Shown here: positions 27,882 through 36,169 of the stretch, in pieces
Layout of the letters: every line of letters starts with the position of its first letter
How positions within the stretch are numbered: the first letter of the stretch is position 1
Assembly: GCA_050011775.1 (NCBI GenBank)
Contig: JBEKIL010000001.1
Coordinates: 124,001-188,000 of the forward strand
Source of the DNA: CAVZMI01 sp050011775
Lineage (GTDB): Bacteria; Bacteroidota; Ignavibacteria; UBA10030; CAVZMI01
DNA: 64,000 bases
Direction: 5' to 3'
Notes under the pieces: generated by a model
The model's input: only the letters and a program-made list of their open reading frames with translations
Databases searched by the model: none
Told to the model about the DNA's origin: nothing
Program-made: the position numbers and the translations under genes

Positions 27882-28514
27882 ATGATAGCCAATTCACTTC
27901 AACCGTTATGGCTTTCCTGGGCTCGTGAACTTCAGGCGTTAGGGCAGACCGGCCTGAGTTACAGTACGACTAATTATGACATTCAGCGATACCGGCGATT
28001 ACTCGAAATTGCAGCCGAAATCATCGAGAATTATTCCAATTGCCCTCGCGAGGAACTGGTTGAAAACTTCCGAATACAACCGGGATATGCCACTCCGAAA
28101 ATTGACATTCGTGGAGCGATTGTCCGCGATGGCAAAATCCTTCTTGTACAGGAGCGCATCGATAATTGCTGGTGTATGCCTGGTGGTTGGGCTGACGTCG
28201 GTGAAACGCCATCTGAAGCCGTCGTTCGGGAAGTCCGGGAAGAGAGTGGATTCATTGTTATGCCGCGAAAAATTATCGGTATATACGACGCCAACAGAGG
28301 GGGGATCCCAATTGAATTTTATCACGCTTTCAAAATTATTTTTCTCTGCGACATTATCGGTGGTGAAGCGTGCGCGAGTGAGGAAACACTCGCCGTTAAC
28401 TTTTTCAATCCCGATGCTCTTCCCGCTTTGTCTTCGAATCGTACAAATACTCGTCATATAAGCGATATTTTCGAACATTTGAGAGATCCCAATCGCCCCC
28501 CTGTATTCGATTGA
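27882..28514 (+). CDS. Nudix hydrolase with N-terminal helical extension
   Basis: A 210-residue Nudix enzyme. The first 60 residues are an extra helical N-terminal segment like the NUDIX_N domain of ADP-ribose pyrophosphatase-related proteins. The Nudix box is intact: GGWADVGETPSEAVVREVREESGF, with the REVREESG helix that binds metal. Substrates of this subfamily include ADP-ribose and nucleoside diphosphate derivatives, but the sequence does not decide. It sits 17 bases after the phosphatase gene and 40-97 bases before the isoprenoid-synthase-like gene, depending on that start. Confidence 0.93.
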   Translation: MIANSLQPLWLSWARELQALGQTGLSYSTTNYDIQRYRRLLEIAAEIIENYSNCPREELVENFRIQPGYATPKIDIRGAIVRDGKILLVQERIDNCWCMPGGWADVGETPSEAVVREVREESGFIVMPRKIIGIYDANRGGIPIEFYHAFKIIFLCDIIGGEACASEETLAVNFFNPDALPALSSNRTNTRHISDIFEHLRDPNRPPVFD

Positions 28515-28611
28515 ATTCAACACCGTCCGTATATTTAATAACCGAATAGGATACTTGAGAAACAGAAAATTTACCGTAACTTTGTACCATATCGTTCGTA
28601 CGAAAGATAGA

Positions 28612-29913
28612 ATGCAGACTTATTCCTATACCGATACAGGCTTTTACGCTTTCGTGAATTCGTTAAAGTCTTACTATAAAAGACTCTGGAATGCCTCATC
28701 CGGTGGTTTTCCGAAATTGCACGAACATTTCACTCCCGAACAGCAACGCCAGAAGGAGAAAGAACTCGATTGTATCATTGCGCAGGCTTCTTCTTCATTG
28801 GCAAACGACAGTACGGGCAACGATCCGATCCGCTTTCATCATATAAAAAACATCGTTCGAAATTCGCTCATTAATTCAGTCGGACTTTTCCATTGTACAT
28901 TCGACGAGCAGACCCAAAAGGAATTTTCTTTATCAACGGATGATTTCATCAGCGAGGCGAAAAAATTCAATCCGGAATTAAGCAGCGATGACATATACCA
29001 GGCTCTCAGGAATGTCTGGATTGTAAACAGTATTCAGGTGTATCTCAATCAAAAAGTCGCGATGACGCCTTCCTGCTTCGCTTACAGCATGTTATATCCA
29101 TACACAGACAACACTCTCGATGCACCGGAAATCGATCGAGAAACGAAGCGGAGACTCAATCAACGTCTTGCTCTCAGACTTGCAGGAATGCCGGTGTCAA
29201 TAACGAACAATCTTGAACGAGACATGTACAAACTTTTTGAGATGATCGAGAAGGAATTCGATCGCGCAACATATCCCCATGTGTACGAAAGTCTTCTGGC
29301 TATCCATCATGCCCAGACTCGCAGCGTTTCCCAGCAAAGCACCAACAGAAGACCCTCCTCGCACGAACTTCTTGACATCAGCATTGAAAAAGGGGGGACA
29401 TCGGTGCTTGCCGACGGATATCTCATTAAAGGAGATTTATCAGCAGAAGATGCGGAGTTTCTTTTTGGTTATGGGGTGTTTCTTCAAATCATCGACGATC
29501 TACAAGATCTCCAGAGCGACCTTGACGACCATCAGACAACCATTATCGGCGATGCATCCGGCAGGGAATTCCTTGACGAAATTACCAACCGCCTTATTAC
29601 GTTTATGTATAGGACTCTTGCACTTGCCCGGCGGACTCGATTTCATGAGCAGGGAAGCCTGAGAGAGCTTATTGAGCGGAGTTGCCTCATTCTGGTTCTC
29701 GAAGCGATTGCCCGGCACCATACATATTATACCCCGGATTACGTGAGTGCGATGGAAAAATATTCACCCGTTCGTTTCGAATATTTCCGGCAAACGAAGA
29801 ATCATCTCCGACAATTAGGAAATAACCTGCCTGGTCGCCAACCCATTCCACCGAGCGTTCGTCTCAGCGAGAGAGTATTGAGACGAGTCTGCCCCGGCTT
29901 TGTCGAGACCTAA
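28612..29913 (+). CDS. Class 1 isoprenoid-biosynthesis-like enzyme, divergent
   Basis: A 433-residue, all-helical protein with the motif layout of trans-prenyltransferases. A first Asp-rich motif, TDNTLD (165-170), replaces the usual DDxxD. Further on come a Lys-containing segment (SIEKGGTSVLADG) and a near-canonical second Asp-rich motif, FLQIIDDLQDLQSD (DDLQD at 295-299), in the same spacing as FQIxDDILD of prenyl synthases. The first 130 residues have no match I know. I start at the ATG at 28612; a TTG at 28555 with GGAT upstream is an alternative. Catalysis and product are unknown. Confidence 0.75.
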   Translation: MQTYSYTDTGFYAFVNSLKSYYKRLWNASSGGFPKLHEHFTPEQQRQKEKELDCIIAQASSSLANDSTGNDPIRFHHIKNIVRNSLINSVGLFHCTFDEQTQKEFSLSTDDFISEAKKFNPELSSDDIYQALRNVWIVNSIQVYLNQKVAMTPSCFAYSMLYPYTDNTLDAPEIDRETKRRLNQRLALRLAGMPVSITNNLERDMYKLFEMIEKEFDRATYPHVYESLLAIHHAQTRSVSQQSTNRRPSSHELLDISIEKGGTSVLADGYLIKGDLSAEDAEFLFGYGVFLQIIDDLQDLQSDLDDHQTTIIGDASGREFLDEITNRLITFMYRTLALARRTRFHEQGSLRELIERSCLILVLEAIARHHTYYTPDYVSAMEKYSPVRFEYFRQTKNHLRQLGNNLPGRQPIPPSVRLSERVLRRVCPGFVET

Positions 29914-29937
29914 GCGCAGCTCATGGCTTGATATCTT

Positions 29938-30105
29938 TCAGTCGATCCGGCGGTCGAGCAGGACGAAAACGCCAGCCGCAACAGCGAGTATCGCCAGGAG
30001 CGTACTTAGACCATTGAAATAGAGAGCCGGAATAATCCCTACCAGACCCGAGACAATGAGCCAGATGCTTAGCAACAGCATGCCAAGATTCTTCGTGATT
30101 TTCAT
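29938..30105 (-). CDS. Small two-helix membrane protein (55 residues)
   Basis: Translation gives MKITKNLGMLLLSIWLIVSG, then VGIIPALYF, a second hydrophobic helix LSTLLAILAVAAGVFVLL, and the end DRRID. A strong GAAGGAG site lies 7 bases ahead of the ATG. Two-helix proteins of this form (MKxxKNLGMxLLxIWLI) are widespread in bacteria without known function. It is convergent with the isoprenoid-synthase-like gene, 24 bases from its stop codon. Confidence 0.8.
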   Translation of the reverse strand: MKITKNLGMLLLSIWLIVSGLVGIIPALYFNGLSTLLAILAVAAGVFVLLDRRID

Positions 30106-30536
30106 AGAAATGCTCCTTCGTTAGTTAGTTGTCTGTGCACTGTATTGTAGAAAAGTATATCGATAATTACTCGAAACGGGAATAGCTCAGAAGGATGAAA
30201 AAAGAATTAATCCCTTTTTCGTCGTAAGGTAGCTCTCATCTCTCCCCTGAGGGTCCGTCATCCCGACGCCCACTCCGAGCCCGCTCCGACGTTTACCCCG
30301 ATGACAATCGGGGAATGTCGGGAACAATCAGGGAATTTCGGGGACAATCGGGGAATATCGGGGTCAATCGTGGACACTCGGTTTCTATTCTATAGCTATG
30401 TCCACACTGAATTCACTACAATTTTCTCTCCGCTAACGTGTGTTCCATTTGTACATCACTACCATGCTTTCTCCCGACTTGCTTTTCTTCTCTCCACCCG
30501 TTAATATTGAATACTTATTAAATGCTGGAGGACATT
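30106..30536. other. Gap before glycogen phosphorylase
   Basis: Between the small membrane gene and glgP there are 431 bases without a supported gene. The middle holds a G+C-rich stretch, a short perfect hairpin and a 20-bp tandem repeat (listed separately). A 67-codon frame over the repeat has no coding character. The promoters of both flanking genes should lie here but I cannot point to them. Confidence 0.5.
30301..30380. repeat. 20-bp tandem repeat, four imperfect copies
   Basis: Four consecutive 20-base units follow the pattern nnnACAATCGGGGAATnTCG, with the last copy the most diverged. The unit starts at 30301, 30321, 30341 and 30361. It sits 157 bases upstream of the glgP start codon. 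Overlapping its first copy is a perfect hairpin (CCCCGAT, loop GACA, ATCGGGG at 30296-30313). It does not look like a CRISPR because there are no spacers. Confidence 0.85.
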
Positions 30537-33158
30537 ATGACCCGCCCCATCTTTAAGTACACTGTTGCTCCTTCACTTCCAAAAGAACTCGAACGCCTTC
30601 GTGAGCTTGCCGATAACCTGCTCTGGGTATGGGATCACGAGATCCTCGCCCTTTTTATGCGGCTCGATCCGGATTTATGGGAAGCAAGTCAGCATAATCC
30701 GGTCCTGATGCTTGGACGCATTAAGCAGGAACGACTCCATGACGCTGCCCGCGATGAGGCATTCCTTGCCCAGCTCGACAGAATGTGGGAACGCTTCACT
30801 ACATATATGGATAATCCCGTAACATGGTATAAAAAAGTTCATCCGCCTTCGGACGGTCCAACCATTGCCTACTTCTCTGCAGAATTCGGTCTTACCGAAT
30901 GTCTCCCGATTTATTCGGGAGGTCTCGGTATGCTTGCCGGTGACCATCTGAAATCGGCAAGCGATCTTGGTGTCCCTCTCATCGGCGTCGGTATTCTCTA
31001 CCAGCAGGGATATTTTCGTCAATACCTCAATGCCGACGGTTGGCAGCAGGAACGGTATCCCGAGAACAATTTTTATACAATGCCGCTGACACTCGAGCGT
31101 GATCCGGACGGGAAGCCAATTACCATATCGGTAGAATATCCTGGACGTTCCATCGTTGCACAGATCTGGCGTGTTCAGGTCGGCCGTGTATCGTTGTATC
31201 TCCTCGATACCAACATCCCTCCGAATTCTCAGGAAGATCAAGATATCACCGATCAATTATATGGCGGCGACAAGGAAATGCGTGTCAAGCAGGAGATCAT
31301 GCTCGGAATAGGCGGGTGTCGTGCTCTTCATGCACTAGGGAAGCGCGTCGCAGTCTGTCATATGAACGAGGGACATTCTGCATTCCTTCAGCTTGAACGA
31401 TGCCGCAGATTGATGAAAGAATATCATCTAAGCTTTGCCGAGGCGCGTGAAGTAACAACAGCCGGCTCGGTGTTCACGACTCATACCCCTGTCCCCGCCG
31501 GAAACGATTACTTCATTCCTGAATTAATGGATAAATATTTCTCGGACTATTATAAGGAACTCGGTCTGGCCCGGAAAGAATTTCTCGGACTCGGCCGTCA
31601 GAATCCCAATGACGAAAACGAAAGTTTCTGTATGACGATCATGGCATTGCGCATGTCGTGCTACAGTAATGGCGTGAGCAAATTGCATGGAACCGTCTCA
31701 CGAAAAATGTGGCAAAACGTGTGGCCGGCCATCCCCGTCGACGAAGTCCCCGTTGTCTCAATTACCAATGGTGTGCATGCCCCGTCGTGGATCAGCCGCG
31801 ATATGGCAGGATTGTACGACCGGTATCTTGGACCCACCTGGCGGGAAAATCCAGGCGAAGCCGAACTCTGGGGCCGTGTGCATCAGATCCCTGATGAAGA
31901 GTTATGGCTGACTCACGAACGCCGCCGTGAACGCCTGGTAGCATTCGCACGGAGTCGCTTACGTTCTCAGCTCGAATCGCGCGGTATTCCCCATAGCGAG
32001 GTTGCCCTCGCCGATGAGATACTGAATCCTAATGCGCTGACAATCGGGTTCTCACGACGGTTTGCAACATATAAACGGGCTTCGCTTATCCTTCGTAATC
32101 CCGAACGCCTGAAAAGTATCCTTACCAGCAAAGAGCGGCCTGTTCAAATTTTATTTGCCGGTAAAGCGCATCCGCTTGATACACCGGGGAAAGAAATCAT
32201 CAGGCAGATCATTCACTTCGAGCGATTGCCGGAAGTCCGCCGCAGGATGGTCTTTATTGAAGATTACGATATGGTTGTCGCCCGATATCTCGTCCAGGGT
32301 GTCGATGTCTGGCTGAACACACCGCGTCGTCCGCTGGAGGCAAGCGGAACAAGCGGTATGAAAGCAACCCTGAACGGTGCGATCAATCTGAGTATTCTCG
32401 ATGGATGGTGGGACGAAGCCTACGAGATAAACACAGGGTGGGCAATCGGACGCGGCGAAGATTATAATGATGAAAATTATCAGGACGATGTTGAATCTAA
32501 CGCCTTATACGATCTACTTGAAAAAGAAATTATTCCGCTTTTTTATCAACGCAGTGCCGACGACTTACCACGGGCATGGATTAGCCGCATGAAAACGGCG
32601 ATGCGTGCGATTTGTCCGCGGTTCAATACAAACCGGATGGTTCGTGAATATACCGAAAAGTCTTATCTCCCCGCATACAATCGTTATATCCACTTTCGAA
32701 GCGACGAAATGCAGCGGGCAAAGGAACTCGCAGCATGGAAAGCAACACTCCGTGATCAATGGTCGAGTATTAAAATCTTAAATGTTAAAGCCCAGACAAT
32801 CCGACGAAAGGCAGAACAGGATGAACGTATCGAGACTCTGGACCTGGAGCACGTTATAGGTGATCCCCTGAAAGTCGGCGATCCATTGCAGGTAACCGCA
32901 ACGCTCGATCTCGGAAAATTAACGTCTGCAGATGTCACGGTTGAGTTATATCAGGGTGTTCTCGATGCCAATGAATCTATCTCCGAGCCTCAAATTATTT
33001 CAATGAAACCCACCGAGAGCAAACGCGGCGGCGTTGTAGAATTCACCACCACACTAAGTAGTGAAAAAAGTGGCCGGCATGGTTATACAGTACGCGTCCT
33101 CCCACGGCATAGTGAACTCGATCAACCTCTACGCCATGGGTTGATTTTATGGGCCTAG
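30537..33158 (+). CDS. glgP: Alpha-glucan (glycogen) phosphorylase
   Basis: An 873-residue GT35 phosphorylase that releases glucose 1-phosphate from glycogen or maltodextrin. I start at the ATG at 30537, which has GGAGG 5 bases upstream; an upstream ATG at 30522 is inside that site. The N-terminal part resembles the DUF3417 extension, and the whole fits the shorter Thermotoga/Mycobacterium-type family (TIGR02094) rather than the E. coli MalP type. The PLP-binding lysine is Lys609 in EASGTSGMKAT. Other landmarks are YFSAEFGLTECLPIYSGGLG and NEGHSAFLQLER. A hairpin overlaps its stop codon. Confidence 0.96.
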   Translation: MTRPIFKYTVAPSLPKELERLRELADNLLWVWDHEILALFMRLDPDLWEASQHNPVLMLGRIKQERLHDAARDEAFLAQLDRMWERFTTYMDNPVTWYKKVHPPSDGPTIAYFSAEFGLTECLPIYSGGLGMLAGDHLKSASDLGVPLIGVGILYQQGYFRQYLNADGWQQERYPENNFYTMPLTLERDPDGKPITISVEYPGRSIVAQIWRVQVGRVSLYLLDTNIPPNSQEDQDITDQLYGGDKEMRVKQEIMLGIGGCRALHALGKRVAVCHMNEGHSAFLQLERCRRLMKEYHLSFAEAREVTTAGSVFTTHTPVPAGNDYFIPELMDKYFSDYYKELGLARKEFLGLGRQNPNDENESFCMTIMALRMSCYSNGVSKLHGTVSRKMWQNVWPAIPVDEVPVVSITNGVHAPSWISRDMAGLYDRYLGPTWRENPGEAELWGRVHQIPDEELWLTHERRRERLVAFARSRLRSQLESRGIPHSEVALADEILNPNALTIGFSRRFATYKRASLILRNPERLKSILTSKERPVQILFAGKAHPLDTPGKEIIRQIIHFERLPEVRRRMVFIEDYDMVVARYLVQGVDVWLNTPRRPLEASGTSGMKATLNGAINLSILDGWWDEAYEINTGWAIGRGEDYNDENYQDDVESNALYDLLEKEIIPLFYQRSADDLPRAWISRMKTAMRAICPRFNTNRMVREYTEKSYLPAYNRYIHFRSDEMQRAKELAAWKATLRDQWSSIKILNVKAQTIRRKAEQDERIETLDLEHVIGDPLKVGDPLQVTATLDLGKLTSADVTVELYQGVLDANESISEPQIISMKPTESKRGGVVEFTTTLSSEKSGRHGYTVRVLPRHSELDQPLRHGLILWA

Positions 33159-33183
33159 TGTCGAGCATCAGTCGAGACACTAG
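33155..33183 (+). terminator. Hairpin at the end of glgP, possible terminator
   Basis: CTAGTGTC pairs with GACACTAG around a 13-base loop; the stem includes the glgP stop codon. No T run follows, so intrinsic termination is uncertain, but the location right at the gene end supports a 3-prime end or mRNA-stability role. Confidence 0.4.
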
Positions 33184-33326
33184 ATTGAACGGACTTTGAC
33201 ACTCTCCGATGTGGGTGAAATTCTGTAGTCCACTAAATCGTACGATTTTATGATCGCTACGATTCTAGAAGAGTCTATTGATAGTTCCGGCATTTTCTTT
33301 ACTTCAAAGAAAAAACAGATGTATCA

Positions 33327-34469
33327 ATGAATACGCTATGGAATATATATAATCCATCCGGGAAAAAGCGTATTATTGTTACCAGAAATCTCCCCGGTGA
33401 GGAATGGAAAAAAGTATTCGCTGAAGCCGATTGTTGTTTGGAAATTTATTGTGGAAGCGATACGCTTCCGGCCGGGGAACTCTTCGCAGCAATCGGGAAC
33501 CGCTGCGATGGTATCCTCGGACAATTGTTCGATCAGTGTTCCGATGCTTTACTTAATACATTGGTAAAAGCAGGAGGGAAGGTTTTTAGTAATTATTCCG
33601 TAGGCTTTAATAATATTGATCTGGCAGCAGCAACGCTGCATGGCATTGCAGTCGGAAATACACCGGGGGTCCTTACGGAAACTACCGCAGAGCTGGCAGT
33701 TTCACTGACATTTGCCGCAGCACGGAGAATTGTCGAAGGAGACTCTTACATGCGTGAAGGAAAATTTACCGGCTGGTTGCCCGATCTTCTCCTCGGTGAG
33801 CTTCTCTGGCGGAAAACTCTGGGTATCATCGGTGCAGGACGGATTGGTACTTCATATGCCCGCATGATGGTCGAAGGACATAAAATGAACCTTATGTATT
33901 ACGACAATCATCAGAATGCAGCTTTTGAAATTTACCTCACACGGTACGCTACATTTTTACACGATCAGGGAGAAGACCCGATCCGATGGAAACGTTCATC
34001 ATCGATCGACGAACTTCTCCGTGAATCAGATCTTGTCAGTCTTCATGTGCCGCTGACACCATCAACGCGGCATATGATCGATCAATCCAGGCTTCTAATG
34101 ATGAAGGAGAATGCAATTCTTGTGAACACAAGCCGCGGACCGGTCATCGATGAAAAAGCGCTGGTGGATCACTGCCGGGCTCATCCGCATTTCCGTGCCG
34201 GACTCGATGTGTACGAAGAAGAACCTGCTCTTGCTCCTGGATTACATCGGATTGAAAATGTAGTCCTGATGCCTCATGTCGGTTCTGGAACGCTCTGGAC
34301 ACGGAAGAACATGGCTCTTCTTGCAGCGTTGAACATTATTGGAATTCTAAAGGGTTATCCTGCCTGGCATCATGCTGATATGAATCCTTTCCTTGGTATT
34401 AATCCGCCGGAAGCAGTTCCAAGCATTTTGAATGCAAGGGAACTGGGGATACCGGTGTATCAAGGATAA
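33327..34469 (+). CDS. D-isomer 2-hydroxyacid dehydrogenase, hydroxypyruvate reductase-like
   Basis: A 380-residue NAD(P)-dependent dehydrogenase. The Rossmann motif is GIIGAGRIGTSYA; the catalytic residues appear in LVNTSRGPVIDE (Arg), DVYEEEPAL (Glu) and MPHVGSGT (His). The sequence is longer than usual, with an insertion after the Rossmann start (YDNHQNAAFEIYLTRYATF) shared with plant peroxisomal hydroxypyruvate reductase HPR1, which makes that the best guess. No serine-pathway or photorespiration gene is adjacent. Confidence 0.88.
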   Translation: MNTLWNIYNPSGKKRIIVTRNLPGEEWKKVFAEADCCLEIYCGSDTLPAGELFAAIGNRCDGILGQLFDQCSDALLNTLVKAGGKVFSNYSVGFNNIDLAAATLHGIAVGNTPGVLTETTAELAVSLTFAAARRIVEGDSYMREGKFTGWLPDLLLGELLWRKTLGIIGAGRIGTSYARMMVEGHKMNLMYYDNHQNAAFEIYLTRYATFLHDQGEDPIRWKRSSSIDELLRESDLVSLHVPLTPSTRHMIDQSRLLMMKENAILVNTSRGPVIDEKALVDHCRAHPHFRAGLDVYEEEPALAPGLHRIENVVLMPHVGSGTLWTRKNMALLAALNIIGILKGYPAWHHADMNPFLGINPPEAVPSILNARELGIPVYQG

Positions 34470-34534
34470 ATATTGCTTTTCGATTTCTGAAATTGTATTA
34501 TTTCAGTACAACTTTCTTATAAGGAGACCGTTCA

Positions 34535-35107
34535 ATGATAGCACTTATCTCACTCATTATTCTATTTCTGATCATCTCAGTATTCCTCTGGGCGATCATT
34601 AAATTCAATCAGTTAGTTACTCTCCGGAATCAAACCACAAACGGCTGGAAGCAGATCGATGTCCAGCTTAAACGCCGCCACGACTTAATTCCGAATCTAG
34701 TGAACACGGTGAAGGGACAGATGGAATTTGAGCAGGAAACGCTTCAGCGTGTCATTCAGGCTCGGAATTCCGCCGTCAGTGCACAGGGAATAGCGGATTC
34801 TGCTTTGAAGGAAAATGCACTGACCGGTGCTCTTTCGAAACTCTTTGCACTCGTCGAAAATTATCCGACATTGAAATCGAACGAGAACGTTCTCCAGCTT
34901 CAGGAAGAGCTGACCAGCACCGAGAATAAAATCTCCTTTGCCCGACAATTTTATAATGATATTGCCACAAAATTCAATATAATGCAGCAGGTTTTTCCGG
35001 GAAATATCATCGCATCGATTTTTAGTTTCAGGACGTCGGAGTTGTTTGAAGTCACCGAAGCTGCAGAACGTGAAGCACCTACAGTGAATCTGTCATTGAA
35101 GAAATAA
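34535..35107 (+). CDS. lemA: LemA family protein
   Basis: A 190-residue protein with one N-terminal membrane helix (about 3-24) and the LemA domain: LVTLRNQTTNGWKQIDVQLKRRHDLIPNLVNTVKG, then helices ending in TENKISFARQFYNDIATKFN. LemA proteins expose a four-helix bundle in the periplasm; their role is unsettled. AAGGAG precedes the ATG by 8 bases. The stop codon directly abuts the ATG of an M48 protease, a pairing common in this group and in agreement with LemA linked to membrane proteases. Confidence 0.93.
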   Translation: MIALISLIILFLIISVFLWAIIKFNQLVTLRNQTTNGWKQIDVQLKRRHDLIPNLVNTVKGQMEFEQETLQRVIQARNSAVSAQGIADSALKENALTGALSKLFALVENYPTLKSNENVLQLQEELTSTENKISFARQFYNDIATKFNIMQQVFPGNIIASIFSFRTSELFEVTEAAEREAPTVNLSLKK

Positions 35108-36169
35108 ATGAGTCCATCAACTATTTCACGCAATCTCTACGAGCAGCAGACTCACAACAAGCGGATGACCGTTGTTGTAATGCTGTTGTTCGGACTCTTT
35201 CTCGCTTTTCTTGGATTCGGATTCGATCTATACATTACCGGAACTCTTGACACTTTTTCTCATCGATCTCCATCGCAACATTTTACACGATATTATGATG
35301 TCGATGCGGATTCCGGACCCTCGTTTCCTATTCCAATCGGCACATCGATAGCAATCGTCATCGGCATAGTGATGGCGTTCTGGAGCATGAGCAGCGGGGC
35401 ACGCGTAATTCTTGCTTCAACCGGCGCGGTACCCGCCTCACCAGGAAAACCTGCAGAGAAGCAGTTAATCAATATCGTCGAAGAGATGAGAATTGCTTCA
35501 GGTCTACCACAACCCAGTGTTTATATTGTTCCCGATCCCGATCCGAATGCTTTTGCGACGGGAACGCGTCCTGATAATTCATATATTGCAGTGACTCAGG
35601 GTTTGCTCGACAAGTTAAATCGCGATGAACTCCAGGGTGTTGTTGCACATGAAATGAGTCACATCCGGAATTACGATGTGCGCCTCATGACAATTATTGC
35701 GGCATTCGTAGGCTCGATCATCTTAATCTCCAACTGGGCAAGACTCAGTATGCGATTCGGCGGTAGACGGCGCGATTCGTCGCGTTCGGACAGCGGACCG
35801 TTAGGTGCTATCCTTTTTATCATCTGGATTATCGGAGTTCTTCTCGCACCACTCCTTGCCCAATTAATGGCAATGGCCGTATCGCGCAAACGCGAGTATC
35901 TTGCCGACGCTTCTGCTGCAGAATTGACACGAAATCCCCTTGGTCTGGCAGAAGCTCTGAAAAAAATCGATAGCGCGGCTGAACCGACGACATCGATCAA
36001 AAAAGGAACGGCACATTTATGCATCGCAGATCCACATGGAAGGAAAATCAACGAGAAGGAAGGATTCTTTGCCGAAATATTCGGCACTCACCCCCCGATA
36101 AGAAAACGTATAATGCTTTTACAGGCAATGGCATATCAGAGATCACCAGAGCCACATGCAGCCACTTGA
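35108..36169 (+). CDS. M48 family membrane zinc metalloprotease (HtpX-like), first copy
   Basis: A 353-residue protease with membrane helices near 18-37 and 77-97, and another pair at about 195-250. The zinc site is HEMSHIRNYD, with the third ligand Glu in REYLADASAAELTRNP. Such enzymes degrade damaged membrane proteins. The start codon immediately follows the lemA stop. The next gene is a close paralog that begins 14 bases before this one ends, so a tandem duplication gave the pair. Confidence 0.93.
   Translation: MSPSTISRNLYEQQTHNKRMTVVVMLLFGLFLAFLGFGFDLYITGTLDTFSHRSPSQHFTRYYDVDADSGPSFPIPIGTSIAIVIGIVMAFWSMSSGARVILASTGAVPASPGKPAEKQLINIVEEMRIASGLPQPSVYIVPDPDPNAFATGTRPDNSYIAVTQGLLDKLNRDELQGVVAHEMSHIRNYDVRLMTIIAAFVGSIILISNWARLSMRFGGRRRDSSRSDSGPLGAILFIIWIIGVLLAPLLAQLMAMAVSRKREYLADASAAELTRNPLGLAEALKKIDSAAEPTTSIKKGTAHLCIADPHGRKINEKEGFFAEIFGTHPPIRKRIMLLQAMAYQRSPEPHAAT

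Noticed and set aside
30301..30380. CRISPR array
   Set aside because: The units are contiguous 20-mers without spacers and no cas gene is near.
30301..30504. 67-codon plus-strand frame over the 20-bp repeat
   Set aside because: Its start is inside the repeat and it has no ribosome binding site or protein features.
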